Origin: Neorhizobium galegae bv. orientalis str. HAMBI 540 | GTDB taxonomy: Bacteria; Pseudomonadota; Alphaproteobacteria; Rhizobiales; Rhizobiaceae | Assembly: GCF_000731315.1 (NCBI RefSeq) | Contig: NZ_HG938353.1 | Span: 186,001 to 250,000 of the forward strand | Direction of reading: 5' to 3' | Length of the DNA stretch: 64,000 nucleotides | Part shown: in pieces, positions 16,384-25,038 of the stretch | How the letters are laid out: the number at the start of each line of letters is the position of its first letter | How positions within the stretch are numbered: position 1 is the first letter of the stretch | Notes under the pieces: model-generated | What the model was told of the DNA's origin: nothing | Database searches by the model: none | What the model saw: only the letters and a program-made list of their open reading frames with translations | Made by a program: the position numbers and the translations under genes

Positions 16384-17487
16384 ATGAAGACCTCTTTCAT
16401 TTCCACATTGTCGATCCAGACCACGATGCGAAACTCCATCTCGAATGTTCAGCGCGAGATGGTGAAGGCGAACCAGGAGGCGGTGAGCCAGAAACACGCC
16501 GATCTCGGCGTCACCCTCGGAGCCAATACGTCGCGCGCTCTCGATCTTTCCCGCGACATCAGCCGCACCGACTCGCTTCTGACGACCGCAGCACTCGCGA
16601 CGCAGCGTCTCCAGACCGCTGAACTTTCGCTCAAGAGCATGAACGAGCAGGGCCTGAAGATACAGAGTGCGATCCTGACGCTTGGAAGCTCGGCCGACGA
16701 AACGAGCCTGGCGACGGCGCGCCTCGCGATGTCCGACGCCCTCGACGCCTTCACGAACTTCGCTAACACTGCCGTTCAGGGCGAATATATCTTCTCGGGC
16801 ATCAATTCCGATGTGAAGCCTCTCGACGATTATTTTGCGCCGGGATCGCCGGCCAAGGCCGCCGTCGCCGCCGAGCTCACGCAATATCTCTCTGCTAATG
16901 CAATTCCGAGCAAGGAGCAGATGACGAAGGCCCAGATGGATGGTTTTCTGGACAATCTGCAAGCCAAGTTCAACGGTTCCGCGCCGCTGACAAGCCCACC
17001 CCATCCGGCGGCCGTCGCCGGCCAGGACTTCTGGAAGACCTTCTTCTCGGATGCCAGCGACGAAAACATGAAGAGCCGCATCAGCCCGACCGAAGTGGTC
17101 GAAAGCTCTACCAATGCCAATAGTCAGGGCATGCGCAATTTTGCTTTCGCGTCGATCATCTCGATGGAATACTTGCAGACCGGGATGGACAAGGATGCCC
17201 GGGCCGCGGTCGCCACTCGCACCACAAGTCTCATCAACAAGGCGATGAACAGCGAGGGCAGCATCAACCAGCAGCGGACGTCGATCGGTATCTATACCGA
17301 ACGCGTCTCCAAGGCTGAGGAAAGGTTGCAGGCGCAGAAAGATATTCTGACGACCAGTCTCGGATCGATGGAGAACGTCGATCCGGAGGAGGCCGCGACC
17401 CGTCTCAATACGATGAAGACGCTTCTCGAAACCGCATATACAGTAACGGCAAAGATACAGCAGCTGAGCCTGGCCAACTTCCTTTGA
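16384..17487 (+). CDS. flgL: Flagellar hook-associated protein FlgL (HAP3)
   Basis: Second junction protein between hook and filament (367 aa), related to flagellin at both ends. The start lies two bases after the flgK stop, so coupling is likely. The N-terminal helix MKTSFISTLSIQTTMRNSI and the C-terminal helix TRLNTMKTLLETAYTVTAK fit the family. Residues 120-270 form the variable middle with YIFSGINSDVKPLDDYF. Confidence 0.94.
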   Translation: MKTSFISTLSIQTTMRNSISNVQREMVKANQEAVSQKHADLGVTLGANTSRALDLSRDISRTDSLLTTAALATQRLQTAELSLKSMNEQGLKIQSAILTLGSSADETSLATARLAMSDALDAFTNFANTAVQGEYIFSGINSDVKPLDDYFAPGSPAKAAVAAELTQYLSANAIPSKEQMTKAQMDGFLDNLQAKFNGSAPLTSPPHPAAVAGQDFWKTFFSDASDENMKSRISPTEVVESSTNANSQGMRNFAFASIISMEYLQTGMDKDARAAVATRTTSLINKAMNSEGSINQQRTSIGIYTERVSKAEERLQAQKDILTTSLGSMENVDPEEAATRLNTMKTLLETAYTVTAKIQQLSLANFL

Positions 17488-17522
17488 TGAATAAAGGAAG
17501 GCTCGTGACGAAGGATACATGA

Positions 17523-17870
17523 ATGTACCAATTTTCATATGCCGAGATCATGGAGGACGGCGTTGCCAACGCCAAGGATCGCGAGCGGCAGGCCCTGGAT
17601 CGCTCTATCGACCTTCTGATCGCCGCGCGCGATGAGAAAGCCTATACGCGCACCACGGTTGAGGCGTTGTTCTATACCCGGCGTGTCTGGATCCGTTTCG
17701 TCGAGGATCTGAAACATCCGGACAACGAGTTAGCCAACGAACTTCGAGCGGATCTGATCTCGATCGCAATCTGGATACTGAAGGAATGCGAGAAGATCAG
17801 AAACCGTGAATCGACCAATTTCCAGGGCATTATTGAAGTGACCACCATCATCAGGGATGGACTTAAATGA
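17523..17870 (+). CDS. flaF: Flagellin biosynthesis regulator FlaF
   Basis: Small cytoplasmic helical protein (115 aa) of the alphaproteobacterial FlaF family, needed for flagellin synthesis or secretion in Caulobacter and rhizobia. Conserved features seen are the MYQFSYAEI start, [13 protein letters not shown] and a C-terminal [16 protein letters not shown] helix. It is encoded directly before flbT, whose start overlaps its stop (ATGA), the usual arrangement. Together the pair adjusts flagellin production to hook completion. Confidence 0.93.
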   Translation: MYQFSYAEIMEDGVANAKDRERQALDRSIDLLIAARDEKAYTRTTVEALFYTRRVWIRFVEDLKHPDNELANELRADLISIAIWILKECEKIRNRESTNFQGIIEVTTIIRDGLK

Positions 17871-18316
17871 AAAGTACGCTTCGCATCTCTTTGAAATCCG
17901 GCGAGCGGATATTCATCAACGGCGCGGTTCTGCGCGTTGATCGCAAGGTCGCGCTGGAATTTCTCAATGACGTCACGTTCCTGCTGGAGAACCATGTTCT
18001 TCAGCCGGAAGATGCGACAACGCCGCTTCGGCAGCTCTATTTCATCGCCCAGATGATGCTCATCAATCCGGATGGCAAGGAACAGTCGAACGCGCTGTTC
18101 CGCAAGTCGGTCGCCATGCTGCTGACCTGCTTTACCGACGATGAGATGCTGGCCGAACTGAAGCGCATCGACGGTATGGTTGCATCGGGTCGCGCCTTCG
18201 ACGCTCTGAAGGCGATCCGCGCGCTCTACCCCGTCGAAGACCGTATCCTCAACAATCGGGAAATCGCGCCGGCGACAGTCGAGCGGATTCGCAAGGAGAT
18301 CGCACCGTGGCGGTAG
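17867..18316 (+). CDS. flbT: Flagellin mRNA regulator FlbT
   Basis: Post-transcriptional regulator of flagellin (149 aa). In Caulobacter FlbT binds the 5' leader of flagellin mRNA and promotes its decay when the hook is incomplete. The N-terminal part ([19 protein letters not shown]) forms the conserved beta-rich domain; the C-terminal half is helical ([14 protein letters not shown]). It overlaps flaF by four bases and flgD by ten. The conserved hairpins in the flagellin leaders of this window are plausible targets (inference). Confidence 0.94.
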   Translation: MKSTLRISLKSGERIFINGAVLRVDRKVALEFLNDVTFLLENHVLQPEDATTPLRQLYFIAQMMLINPDGKEQSNALFRKSVAMLLTCFTDDEMLAELKRIDGMVASGRAFDALKAIRALYPVEDRILNNREIAPATVERIRKEIAPWR

Positions 18317-18738
18317 ACTCGATCAATACCAAGAACCCCTACGCCGCCGGCGACGGCAAGGCGGCATCGTCCGACAAGTCGGCCGCAGGCCTGAACTACG
18401 ACAACTTCCTGAAACTGCTTATCGCGCAGATGAAGTATCAGGATCCGACCGATCCGATGGATGCGAGCCAGCAGATCGCCCAGCTTGCCACCTTCTCGCA
18501 GGTCGAGCAGTCCGTAAAGATGAACTCGAACCTGCAGTCGCTGATCCAGGCGTCCTCGTTCTCGCAGGCTGCCGACATGATCGGCAAGACGATCACCAGC
18601 GCCGACGACAAGATCACCGGTATCATCAAACAGGTGGAAATCTATTCCGACGGTCTGGTGGCGATCACCGAGAAGGGTGATAAGGTTCTCATCCAGCCGG
18701 GGATCGTTCTTTCGAATCAGCCTGCAGCGAGTAGCTGA
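18307..18738 (+). CDS. flgD: Flagellar hook cap/scaffold protein FlgD
   Basis: Hook assembly scaffold (143 aa, GTG start overlapping flbT by ten bases). The conserved core [20 protein letters not shown] then [19 protein letters not shown] is present at residues 30-75. The protein stops after about 140 residues and lacks the C-terminal Ig/tudor-like domains of the ~230-aa enteric FlgD. Short FlgD proteins are usual in rhizobia, so this is not a truncation. Confidence 0.93.
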   Translation: MAVDSINTKNPYAAGDGKAASSDKSAAGLNYDNFLKLLIAQMKYQDPTDPMDASQQIAQLATFSQVEQSVKMNSNLQSLIQASSFSQAADMIGKTITSADDKITGIIKQVEIYSDGLVAITEKGDKVLIQPGIVLSNQPAASS

Positions 18739-18792
18739 GAGCGAGATACCTCGGCATGACGCCGAAACTTTACAGCAGACGGAGCCGGCGCA

Positions 18793-19059
18793 ATGAATGA
18801 AGCCGATGCCCTTGATATCATGCAGGCGGCGATCTGGACGATCCTGATCGCCTCCGGTCCCGCGGTCCTCGTGGCGATGGTCGTGGGTGTCGTTATTGCA
18901 TTTCTCCAGGCTCTGACGCAGATCCAGGAGATGACGCTGACGTTCGTGCCGAAAATCGTCGCCATCATGATCACGATCGGCATTACTGCGCCGTTTATCG
19001 GCGGCCAGATCAATCTTTTTGCCAATCTGGTGTTTTCGCGGGTGCAATCCGGGTTCTGA
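18793..19059 (+). CDS. fliQ: Flagellar export apparatus protein FliQ
   Basis: Small inner-membrane component of the flagellar type III export gate (88 aa, the usual size). Two hydrophobic helices: about residues 13-38 (AIWTILIASGPAVLVAMVVG) and 53-77 (FVPKIVAIMITIGITAPFIG), separated by the conserved QALTQIQEMTLTFVPK segment. A 123-base gap to flhA holds a 7-bp inverted repeat GGCAGGA / TCCTGCC (19122-19155) of unknown meaning. Confidence 0.95.
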   Translation: MNEADALDIMQAAIWTILIASGPAVLVAMVVGVVIAFLQALTQIQEMTLTFVPKIVAIMITIGITAPFIGGQINLFANLVFSRVQSGF

Positions 19060-19182
19060 CCCGCTTGCTGCCCGCCTGATCTTTTTCGCTTACCCCACCT
19101 TCGCGCAAGCTTCGCCCTTTAGGCAGGACATGAACTGGTAGGAGTACTTCCTGCCGCCATCTCATGAAGAGACGGGAAAGTC

Positions 19183-21270
19183 ATGGCGCAACCACCTTCA
19201 CTATCCATTCCGAAAGTAGCCCCCAACGGTCGCGACCTCGGATTTGCGGGCGGCATCGTCGCCATCCTCTGCATCCTCTTCCTGCCGATCCCGCCGTTCC
19301 TGATCGACCTTGGGCTTGCCTTCTCGATTGCGTTTTCGGTGCTGATCCTGATGGTGGCGCTCTGGATCCAGAGGCCGCTGGACTTCTCGTCCTTCCCGAC
19401 CATCCTGCTGATTGCCACCATGATACGGTTGTCGCTCAACATCGCGACGACGCGCGTGATCCTGTCGCACGGCAACGAGGGCCATGGCGCGGCCGGCAAC
19501 GTGATCCAGGGCTTTGCGGGCCTGGTCATGTCCGGCGACTTCGTGATCGGCGTGATCGTCTTCATGATCCTGGTGACGGTCAACTTCATCGTCATCACCA
19601 AGGGTGCCACCCGTATCGCCGAAGTCGGCGCCCGCTTCACTCTCGATGCAATCCCCGGCAAGCAGATGTCGATCGATGCGGACCTCTCGGCCGGCATCAT
19701 CGACGAGAAGGAAGCACAGCGCCGCCGTTCCGAGCTGGAAGAAGAAAGCTCCTTCTTCGGGGCCATGGACGGTGCGTCGAAATTCGTCCGCGGCGATGCG
19801 ATCGCCGGTCTTATCATCACCGCCATCAACATCTTCGGCGGCATCATCATCGGCTACTTCCGCCACGGCATGCAGATCGGCGAAGCCGCCGATGTCTTCG
19901 TGAAGCTGTCCGTCGGTGACGGTATCGTCACGCAGATTCCGGCTCTCATCGTTTCGCTCGCTGCCGGCCTCCTGGTCACCCGCGGCGGCACCGCCGGCTC
20001 CACCGACAAGGCCGTCATCGACCAGCTGAGCGGCTATCCGCGCGCCCTTTCGATGTCGGCCGGTCTGATGGCTCTTCTGGCGATCATCCCCGGGCTGCCG
20101 TTCCTGCCCTTTATGACACTCGGCGGCCTGATGGGTTTCGGCGCCTGGCTCGTTCCGCGCCGCATCGAGGCGGAGAACAAGGCGCGTCGCGAAGACGAAG
20201 AGCAGAAGGTCGTCCAGACCAAGGAAGCGGAGAAGGACTCGGTCAAGTCGGTCCTCAAGACCTCCGAAATCGAGCTCGCTCTCGGCAAGCAGGTCTCCAC
20301 CCGGTTGCTTGGTGCCCACCAGGAACTTGCCTTCCGTGTCGGCAAGATGCGCAAGAAGTTCGCGACGCAATACGGTTTCGTGGTCCCGGAAATCAAGGTT
20401 ACCGACGACATCTCGATCCAGGAAAAGTCCTACCAGATCCGCATCCACGGCACGACGATCGCCTCCAACGCCCTGCGGGTCGGCGACGTCCTCGTCGTAA
20501 CCGGATCCGGCCGCAAGCCGAGCATCCCGGGCGACGAGATCCGGGAACCCGCCTTCGGCATGCCGGCGGTGTCGATCCTCGAAACTTTCGCCGAAGACTT
20601 GAAGCGTGAAGGTTTCCATCCGATCGACAACGTCTCGGTCGTGCTGACCCACCTGTCGGAAGTCATCCGCAACAACCTTCCGCAGCTTCTGTCCTACAAG
20701 GACGTCAAGATCCTGATCGAGCGTCTCGATCCGGAATACAAGAAGCTCGCCGACGAGATCTGCTCGTCGCACATGTCCTATTCAGGCCTGCAGGCGGTGC
20801 TGAAGCTTCTGCTCGCCGAGCGCGTGTCGATCCGCAACCTGCATCTCATCCTAGAAGCGGTGGCCGAGCTTGCTCCGCATGTCCGCAAGACGGAGCAGAT
20901 CGTCGAACATGTGCGCGTGCGCATGTCGCAGCAGCTCTGCGGCGACCTGGCCGACAACGGCGTGCTGCGGGTGCTCCGTCTCGGCAACAAATGGGACATG
21001 CTGTTCCACCAGGCGCTCAAGCGGGACGGCAAGGGCGAAGTGGTCGAATTCGATATCGATCCGCGCACGCTCGAAGAATTCAGCGAACAGGCGACCAAGG
21101 TCATCCGTGAATTCATGGACCGCGGCCTGCCTTTCGTGCTCGTCACCTCGCCGGAAACGCGCTCCTACGTCCGTATGATCATCGAGCGGCTGTTCGCGAC
21201 CCTGCCGGTCCTTTCCCATGTAGAACTCGCCAAGGGTCTCGAAATCAAAATACTCGGCGCCATTTCGTGA
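19183..21270 (+). CDS. flhA: Flagellar export apparatus protein FlhA
   Basis: Largest subunit of the export gate (695 aa, normal length). Residues 20-320 hold about eight membrane helices and the family signature [20 protein letters not shown] and [11 protein letters not shown]. The cytoplasmic loop with [15 protein letters not shown] is also conserved. Residues 350-695 form the cytoplasmic domain that docks export chaperones and the ATPase complex ([36 protein letters not shown]). It is encoded between fliQ and fliR, as in other rhizobia. Confidence 0.97.
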   Translation: MAQPPSLSIPKVAPNGRDLGFAGGIVAILCILFLPIPPFLIDLGLAFSIAFSVLILMVALWIQRPLDFSSFPTILLIATMIRLSLNIATTRVILSHGNEGHGAAGNVIQGFAGLVMSGDFVIGVIVFMILVTVNFIVITKGATRIAEVGARFTLDAIPGKQMSIDADLSAGIIDEKEAQRRRSELEEESSFFGAMDGASKFVRGDAIAGLIITAINIFGGIIIGYFRHGMQIGEAADVFVKLSVGDGIVTQIPALIVSLAAGLLVTRGGTAGSTDKAVIDQLSGYPRALSMSAGLMALLAIIPGLPFLPFMTLGGLMGFGAWLVPRRIEAENKARREDEEQKVVQTKEAEKDSVKSVLKTSEIELALGKQVSTRLLGAHQELAFRVGKMRKKFATQYGFVVPEIKVTDDISIQEKSYQIRIHGTTIASNALRVGDVLVVTGSGRKPSIPGDEIREPAFGMPAVSILETFAEDLKREGFHPIDNVSVVLTHLSEVIRNNLPQLLSYKDVKILIERLDPEYKKLADEICSSHMSYSGLQAVLKLLLAERVSIRNLHLILEAVAELAPHVRKTEQIVEHVRVRMSQQLCGDLADNGVLRVLRLGNKWDMLFHQALKRDGKGEVVEFDIDPRTLEEFSEQATKVIREFMDRGLPFVLVTSPETRSYVRMIIERLFATLPVLSHVELAKGLEIKILGAIS

Positions 21271-21298
21271 TAGGCTGTCCGCAAAGGACGATTCTCGC

Positions 21299-22051
21299 AT
21301 GATTACCGACCCGCAGGGGACCATTCTCGCACTTTTCCTTGCGTTCTGCCGCATGGGTACGTGCGTGATGGTTCTTCCGGGGCTGGGAAGCGGCCGCGTG
21401 CCGGTGCAGGTGCGGTTGTTTGTGGCGGTTGCCCTGTCAATGGCCGTGCTGCCGGTTCTCTGGGATCAGATCTACCCGAAAGCGTCGGAACCGACGGCCA
21501 CCTATCTTGGCCTGATCTTCACTGAAGCCGCGATCGGCACGGTTTATGGATTGATCGCCAGGCTTTATACGCTCGGCATGCAGTTTGCCGGCACGGTCCT
21601 GACCCTCTCGATCGGTTTCACGGCGCCTGGCGGCCACGACGTTTTCGAAGACTCGCAGGAAAACTCGCTGACTATCCTGCTGACGCTGAGCGGACTGCTG
21701 CTCCTGTTCATGATGGATTTCCACCACATCGTGTTCCGCGCGCTGGTCGATTCTTACACGGCAACGCCGGTCGGTGCGGTGATCGATCCGCAGAAGATAC
21801 TGATCACGCTGACGGATACCCTGCGGGCGTCGACCGTGATCATGCTGCGGCTGGCAAGCCCATTCCTGATCTTTGGCCTGATGTTCAACGTGGCGATCGG
21901 CCTCATCAACAAGATGGCGCCGCAGATCCCGATCTTCTTCATCTCGACGCCCTTCATATTGATGGGGGGGCTTTTCCTTCTCTATCTGTCGATCGCCGCC
22001 TTCATTCGCCAGTATGCGGATGGCTTCGCGCCGATCTTCAGGTCCTTCTAG
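21299..22051 (+). CDS. fliR: Flagellar export apparatus protein FliR
   Basis: Inner-membrane export gate protein (250 aa) with about six hydrophobic helices. Conserved family segments include AFCRMGTCVMVLPGLGSG near the N-terminus, TVYGLIARLYTLGMQFAGT in the middle and the C-terminal LRLASPFLIFGLMFNVAIG. It lies 28 bases after flhA and ten bases before the next gene. Confidence 0.95.
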   Translation: MITDPQGTILALFLAFCRMGTCVMVLPGLGSGRVPVQVRLFVAVALSMAVLPVLWDQIYPKASEPTATYLGLIFTEAAIGTVYGLIARLYTLGMQFAGTVLTLSIGFTAPGGHDVFEDSQENSLTILLTLSGLLLLFMMDFHHIVFRALVDSYTATPVGAVIDPQKILITLTDTLRASTVIMLRLASPFLIFGLMFNVAIGLINKMAPQIPIFFISTPFILMGGLFLLYLSIAAFIRQYADGFAPIFRSF

Positions 22052-22060
22052 GAGACGCCA

Positions 22061-22462
22061 ATGGCAGGCCCAGTCAAGCGGTCGGACAAGCTCAAGCGTC
22101 TCGTTGCGGTCCAGCGGCATCTCGAGACGATGGCCGAACACGAGCTTGCGGCCACCACCCGCTATCGCGCGGAGGTCAATCAGTCGATGGAGGAAGTCAT
22201 AGATGCGATCGGCTCGATGAACCCGGTCCATCGACAGTTCTCGCAGCATTATTCCGAACGGTTCGGTCGCTTGACGACGAAGGAACGCCAGCTTGCCGGC
22301 GTTCAGCAGATCCAGGAGATGAAGGTTCTCAAGGAGCGCACCAAGGCCGACCGCCTTGAAGAGAACATGAAGGACGCCCGTGATCACGAAGACCGCGAAG
22401 CCGCGGACGACTCGATCTACGAGCTCATCGATATCACGCTCGCCCTCGATCGGGTCAAATAG
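22061..22462 (+). CDS. Small coiled-coil flagellar protein, FliJ-like
   Basis: Protein of 133 aa predicted to be almost entirely helical and highly charged (KRSDKLKRLVAVQRHLETM, then ELAATTRYRAEV and TKERQLAGVQQIQEMKVL). Size, two-helix coiled-coil character and operon position fit a FliJ-type export chaperone/ATPase partner, but no diagnostic motif can be checked by eye. It is co-directional with fliR, ten bases downstream. Confidence 0.6.
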   Translation: MAGPVKRSDKLKRLVAVQRHLETMAEHELAATTRYRAEVNQSMEEVIDAIGSMNPVHRQFSQHYSERFGRLTTKERQLAGVQQIQEMKVLKERTKADRLEENMKDARDHEDREAADDSIYELIDITLALDRVK

Positions 22463-22621
22463 ACTGGCCAGCCTCCAGCAAGCTTCGAACGTCATAGTCT
22501 CGTCATTGCACTGATTGCCGGCTCCGAATCGAGACCGGCGGGATCACGTGCCATTTCAAACTGTTGCTGCGCTCGGGCACCTTTAGGGATGCAGTCCGCG
22601 GCAGTCATGAAGGGAGCTGAC

Positions 22622-23173
22622 GTGGCGATTTCACCTCCGAGCGATCTGGTCATGGACGTCGTCCGCGCTGCGGACCCGACTGCCGTTCAAGAAGCGCAGG
22701 CCAAGCTGAAGGCGAACAAGGCGGCCTTTGCCGCGACCAGCCTTGCCGAAGTCGGCAAGGGTTTTGGTGCTGCCATGAAATTCATCGATACACCCGGCAC
22801 GACGGCGGGTCTCGGCAATCCGGAGGCGCCGAACAAGGTTGCCGAAATGCCGGAGGAATATCGCAAGTTCGAAGCCTCGGTGCTTTCGACCTTCGTGAAT
22901 TCCATGCTCCCGAAGGAGACCGAGGACGTTTACGGCAAGGGCTCTGCCGGTGAATTCTGGAAGAGCATGATGGCTGAGAAGATTGCCGACGAGATGTCGA
23001 AAAAGGGCGGCGTCGGTATTGCCGAGCAGATGTACTCGCAGGCGGTCGCTCGTGCGGAACGTCAGGCCACGGTCAATCCGACCACCAATGAAACTGATCG
23101 TAGCCGCGCAATGAGCATGATCACCGATTTCGAGCGGCAGGTTCTCGGCGTCGGCAAGAAGAGTGAGGCCTGA
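22622..23173 (+). CDS. flgJ: Rod-binding protein, FlgJ N-terminal domain type
   Basis: Flagellar rod cap/assembly protein (183 aa). The GTG at 22622 was chosen because AAGGGAG lies five bases upstream; an ATG further up at 22607 has none. The central motif YRKFEASVLSTFVNSMLPKE followed by GSAGEFWKSMMAEKIADEM is the rod-binding domain of FlgJ. There is no C-terminal muramidase domain, as is usual in alphaproteobacteria; the separate transglycosylase at 11765 may supply that activity (inference). A 159-base gap upstream contains GCCGG-N13-CCGGC (22517-22539) and may hold an internal promoter. Confidence 0.85.
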   Translation: MAISPPSDLVMDVVRAADPTAVQEAQAKLKANKAAFAATSLAEVGKGFGAAMKFIDTPGTTAGLGNPEAPNKVAEMPEEYRKFEASVLSTFVNSMLPKETEDVYGKGSAGEFWKSMMAEKIADEMSKKGGVGIAEQMYSQAVARAERQATVNPTTNETDRSRAMSMITDFERQVLGVGKKSEA

Positions 23174-23174
23174 T

Positions 23175-23564
23175 ATGCATCAGACTGGGGCAGAAAATAT
23201 GGAAGTCGTTTCGAATGATTATCGCATCAAGACCGTGCTTGGCCGGTTGGAGCTGATAATCGACAACGAAAATCAGCGGATCGGCCGCGATCCGGAATTC
23301 GACCTGAAAGTGTCGAACGCGCACAAAAGCCGCTGCCTCTACGAATTGACCATGCTGTTCCGCGGCACCGACCCGAAGCAGCTCGCCACCGGCCATATCG
23401 ACCAGATGCACGGATTGAAGAGCAAGCTGGCCCTTAATGCCCGCCGGGTCGAGGCGCATCTCCACGCCGTCCGCGCCGTCGCAGATCTTCTGAAGAATGC
23501 TGCCCGTGACGCGGACGACGACGGTACCTACACCCAAGAACAGTTCACCTACAGCGAGGCTTGA
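23175..23564 (+). CDS. Small flagellar-operon protein, possible FlgN-type chaperone
   Basis: Protein of about 129 aa, mostly helical (YRIKTVLGRLELIIDNENQR; ALNARRVEAHLHAVRAVADL). It is not securely recognised. Two long helices, size and position after the rod-binding gene suggest a FlgN-like export chaperone for hook-associated proteins, but this is inference. The start is uncertain: ATG 23175 lies two bases after the upstream stop; ATG 23199 is the alternative. The stop overlaps the next gene (TGATG). Confidence 0.5.
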   Translation: MHQTGAENMEVVSNDYRIKTVLGRLELIIDNENQRIGRDPEFDLKVSNAHKSRCLYELTMLFRGTDPKQLATGHIDQMHGLKSKLALNARRVEAHLHAVRAVADLLKNAARDADDDGTYTQEQFTYSEA

Positions 23565-24109
23565 TGGTCAAGCTCCTTCTCACCGGTCTATGGGTCTGCA
23601 TCGTCACGCTTGCGGCGGTGTACTTCTCCGTGCAGATGTCCGCAGCGCCGGCGCCGGTCGACGAAGCGGCCAGGCGCAAGGAGCTTCAGACCCTGGTGCG
23701 CGGGGAATCCATTACCATTCCGATGATCGCGGACGGCGCGATCACCGGTTATTTCCTGAGCCGCGTCTCGTTCATGATGGACAAGGAAAAGATCAAGAAC
23801 ACCAAGCTTCCGATCACCGAACTGACGACTGACGAGCTTTTCACGCTGCTGATCGGCAACCAGATGGTCGATCTCAGCAAGCCCGGCGCCTTCAACCTTG
23901 AGAAGTTTCGCACGAGCATCAAGGATGACTTCAACAAGAAGCTTGGCGACGGGCTGGTGGCAGAGGTCCTGGTCGAGCAGCTCGATTATCTCTCGAAGGA
24001 AGACATCCGCAACAATGCCTCGCGCGGCAACAAGAACCCGAACCCGGGCAAGAAAATTGTCGAGGGTGTGAAGGTCGACGATCCGAAAGCCGCGCCTGCG
24101 GGTCACTGA
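23564..24109 (+). CDS. Membrane-anchored protein of the flagellar operon, function unknown
   Basis: Protein of 181 aa with one N-terminal membrane helix (about residues 3-22, LLLTGLWVCIVTLAAVYFSV) and a periplasmic remainder. The helix-plus-periplasmic-domain layout resembles FliL, but I see no FliL sequence signature. It overlaps the upstream stop by one base and is followed by the terminator at 24153, so it is the last gene of the flagellar run. Conserved rhizobial flagellar accessory protein by position only. Confidence 0.55.
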   Translation: MVKLLLTGLWVCIVTLAAVYFSVQMSAAPAPVDEAARRKELQTLVRGESITIPMIADGAITGYFLSRVSFMMDKEKIKNTKLPITELTTDELFTLLIGNQMVDLSKPGAFNLEKFRTSIKDDFNKKLGDGLVAEVLVEQLDYLSKEDIRNNASRGNKNPNPGKKIVEGVKVDDPKAAPAGH

Positions 24110-24152
24110 CGCGCCCCGAGGCATCGCGGCGGCGCTCACCATGGAGTATAAC

Positions 24153-24180
24153 GGCCGGCCGCGATGGCCGGCCTTTTTGT
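24153..24180 (+). terminator. Strong terminator closing the flagellar gene run
   Basis: Perfect 8-bp stem GGCCGGCC / GGCCGGCC with a GCGAT loop, followed by TTTTTGTTGT. It lies 43 bases after the last flagellar-type gene. Confidence 0.9.
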
Positions 24181-24298
24181 TGTGAAGCCCCGAAAATACG
24201 GGCATCGCTTGCATTTTACCGATCGATTTAAAGGCGATTTCAGAGCGCGCTGTTAGACCTTTGGGGAGAATTGGTCTTGCCCCATGGGGAGCGCATTG

Positions 24299-24943
24299 AT
24301 GAACGCATCCGGAGACTTCCTGGCATCCGCGTCACCCCGGACCCTATTCGGTTTGCGTGTCTGCGATCTCGGATGGAACGCCACCCTCGGCCTCGTGGAA
24401 AGCCTGATCGCCTTGCGCGGCAACCGCTCCACCCTCGGCTTCCTAGATGAACGGACTACTCTCCGCCAGATGATCGATCCCGCCTACCGCAGTCAGCTGG
24501 GCCGCAGGGTGCTTCTGCCGGGTGGTGGCCGTGCTTTCAGCCTCCTCACCAAGGCGCGGCATGAGAAGCCCGCACCGGTGCGTTTTTCGGCCACGACCTT
24601 CGTGCCAGCCCTTCTGAGCTTCATGGAAAAGAGCCACCGCATCGGCATAGCCGGCGAGGATACGGGACGTATCGAAGCGCTCCGCGAGCATTTCGCCCGC
24701 CATGCGCCCTGGCATGACGTGGCGGTGGTCGCGCTGGACCAGGACATCTCGCAGCGCTTCGACCTCATCCTCGTCGATGCGGCAAGCCTTGCTCAGGAAC
24801 GGCGTATCGAGCGCCGGCTCGCTTTGGTCCGCACCGGATTGGTGGTCATGACCGGGGCCGGACTGTCTACCTTCATCGAAGGCAAATCTGTGCGTGTGGT
24901 GCCAAAGGCGGATGTTCCTTCGCCGCAACCGTCTTTCGCCTGA
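24299..24943 (+). CDS. WecG/TagA/CpsF-like protein (degenerate glycosyltransferase family 26 resemblance)
   Basis: Protein of 214 aa, not securely recognised. ATG 24299 was chosen because GGGGAG lies seven bases upstream; ATG 24284 has no RBS. The order of segments resembles WecG/TagA-type N-acetylmannosaminyltransferases: an N-terminal region with MIDPAYRSQLGRR, then HRIGIAGEDTGRIEAL, FDLILVDAASLAQERRIERR and LVVMTGAGLSTF. The family's catalytic-region signatures are only partly kept, so activity is doubtful. It precedes a Wzz/GumC-like gene, which supports a role in surface polysaccharide. No membrane helix is seen. Confidence 0.45.
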   Translation: MNASGDFLASASPRTLFGLRVCDLGWNATLGLVESLIALRGNRSTLGFLDERTTLRQMIDPAYRSQLGRRVLLPGGGRAFSLLTKARHEKPAPVRFSATTFVPALLSFMEKSHRIGIAGEDTGRIEALREHFARHAPWHDVAVVALDQDISQRFDLILVDAASLAQERRIERRLALVRTGLVVMTGAGLSTFIEGKSVRVVPKADVPSPQPSFA

Positions 24944-25038
24944 CAAGTTAACCCTTTCTTTGCCATGAAATTTTAGACTGCCTTAATCAGAGGGCTGCCT
25001 GCGGGATGTCGGCAGCACCAGATTAGCGCGGTCATCCC

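Noticed and set aside
18307..18738. flgD as a truncated pseudogene
   Set aside because: Short FlgD proteins ending soon after the conserved core are normal in rhizobia, and the gene is embedded in overlapping flagellar genes.
19122..19155. Inverted repeat GGCAGGA / TCCTGCC before flhA as a regulatory hairpin
   Set aside because: Seven-bp arms with a 20-base loop and no other supporting signal; could be chance in GC-rich DNA.
19201..20772. 523-codon minus-strand frame opposite flhA
   Set aside because: FlhA on the plus strand is intact and conserved over its full length; the opposite frame is charged, repetitive and unrecognised.
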